Source: Porticoccaceae bacterium
GTDB lineage: Bacteria > Pseudomonadota > Gammaproteobacteria > Pseudomonadales > Porticoccaceae
Reading direction: 5' to 3'
DNA: 6,269 bases
NCBI GenBank assembly: GCA_019090225.1
Contig: JAHRWI010000279.1
Location: 1-6,269, forward strand
Both the position numbers and the translations under genes were made by a program. The notes below the pieces were generated by a model. The model was not told the DNA's origin, did not search any database, and was given only the letters and a program-made list of their open reading frames with translations. Of the stretch, positions 6,230 through 6,269 are shown in pieces (the stretch's first letter is position 1; each line of letters begins with the position of its first letter).

Positions 6230-6269
6230 CTGTCTCTTATACACATCTGACGCTGCCGACGACTAGTCG
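6230..6269. other. Untrimmed Illumina Nextera adapter plus index (artefact)
   Basis: 6230-6248 is the 19-base Tn5 mosaic end used in Nextera kits, and 6249-6262 is the reverse complement of the read-1 adapter part. The last seven bases (CTAGTCG) match the first seven of the reverse complement of the i5 index I recall as S513 (TCGACTAG). None of this is genomic. Confidence 0.97.

Noticed and set aside
6230..6248. Tn5-like mosaic end as a real transposon end
   Set aside because: It continues straight into the Nextera adapter and index sequence, so it is a library artefact.

Overview
The window looks like the end of a draft-assembly contig from a gammaproteobacterium, with roughly even base composition. 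The evidence is gene content only: an HrpA C-terminal (DUF3418) segment, an MlaA/VacJ gene next to a receiver-phosphatase plus STAS pair (an order I recall from Pseudomonas, PA2797-PA2800), and an HvfABC-type metallophore operon. Genus cannot be told from the sequence alone. Every gene found lies on the minus strand, so transcription runs from the right end of the window to the left. No tRNA, rRNA, insertion sequence or CRISPR array was seen.

Right end (4941-6269): the 3' third of hrpA, a DEAH-box RNA helicase gene, cut off at 6229. The last 40 bases (6230-6269) are not genomic. They match an Illumina Nextera read-1 adapter in reverse complement, followed by part of an index, so the hrpA truncation is an assembly artefact and not biology.

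Centre (2577-4865): a compact operon hvfA-hvfB-hvfC for a ribosomally made, post-translationally modified, copper-binding peptide (HvfA/bufferin family). HvfA is a 128-residue precursor with a signal peptide and eight EGKCG motifs in four tandem pairs. HvfB is a DUF692/MNIO multinuclear iron oxidase expected to convert the motif cysteines. HvfC is the DUF2063 partner that in this family helps bring precursor to enzyme. A 16-base palindrome and a possible ECF-type promoter lie upstream of hvfA, and one or two terminator-like hairpins follow hvfC. The DoxX-like membrane protein that often accompanies this operon is absent from the window.

Left end (1-2451): mlaA (outer-membrane phospholipid retrograde transport), then a receiver-PP2C phosphatase, then a STAS anti-sigma-factor antagonist overlapping it by 8 bases and running off the left edge. 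The last two form the phosphatase and antagonist halves of a partner-switching module; no serine kinase/anti-sigma factor is visible. The receiver has a glutamate where the conserved lysine is expected.

The operon family has been described before. The specific points worth follow-up are the expanded, block-wise repeat structure of this HvfA, its upstream regulatory sequence, and the unusual receiver.
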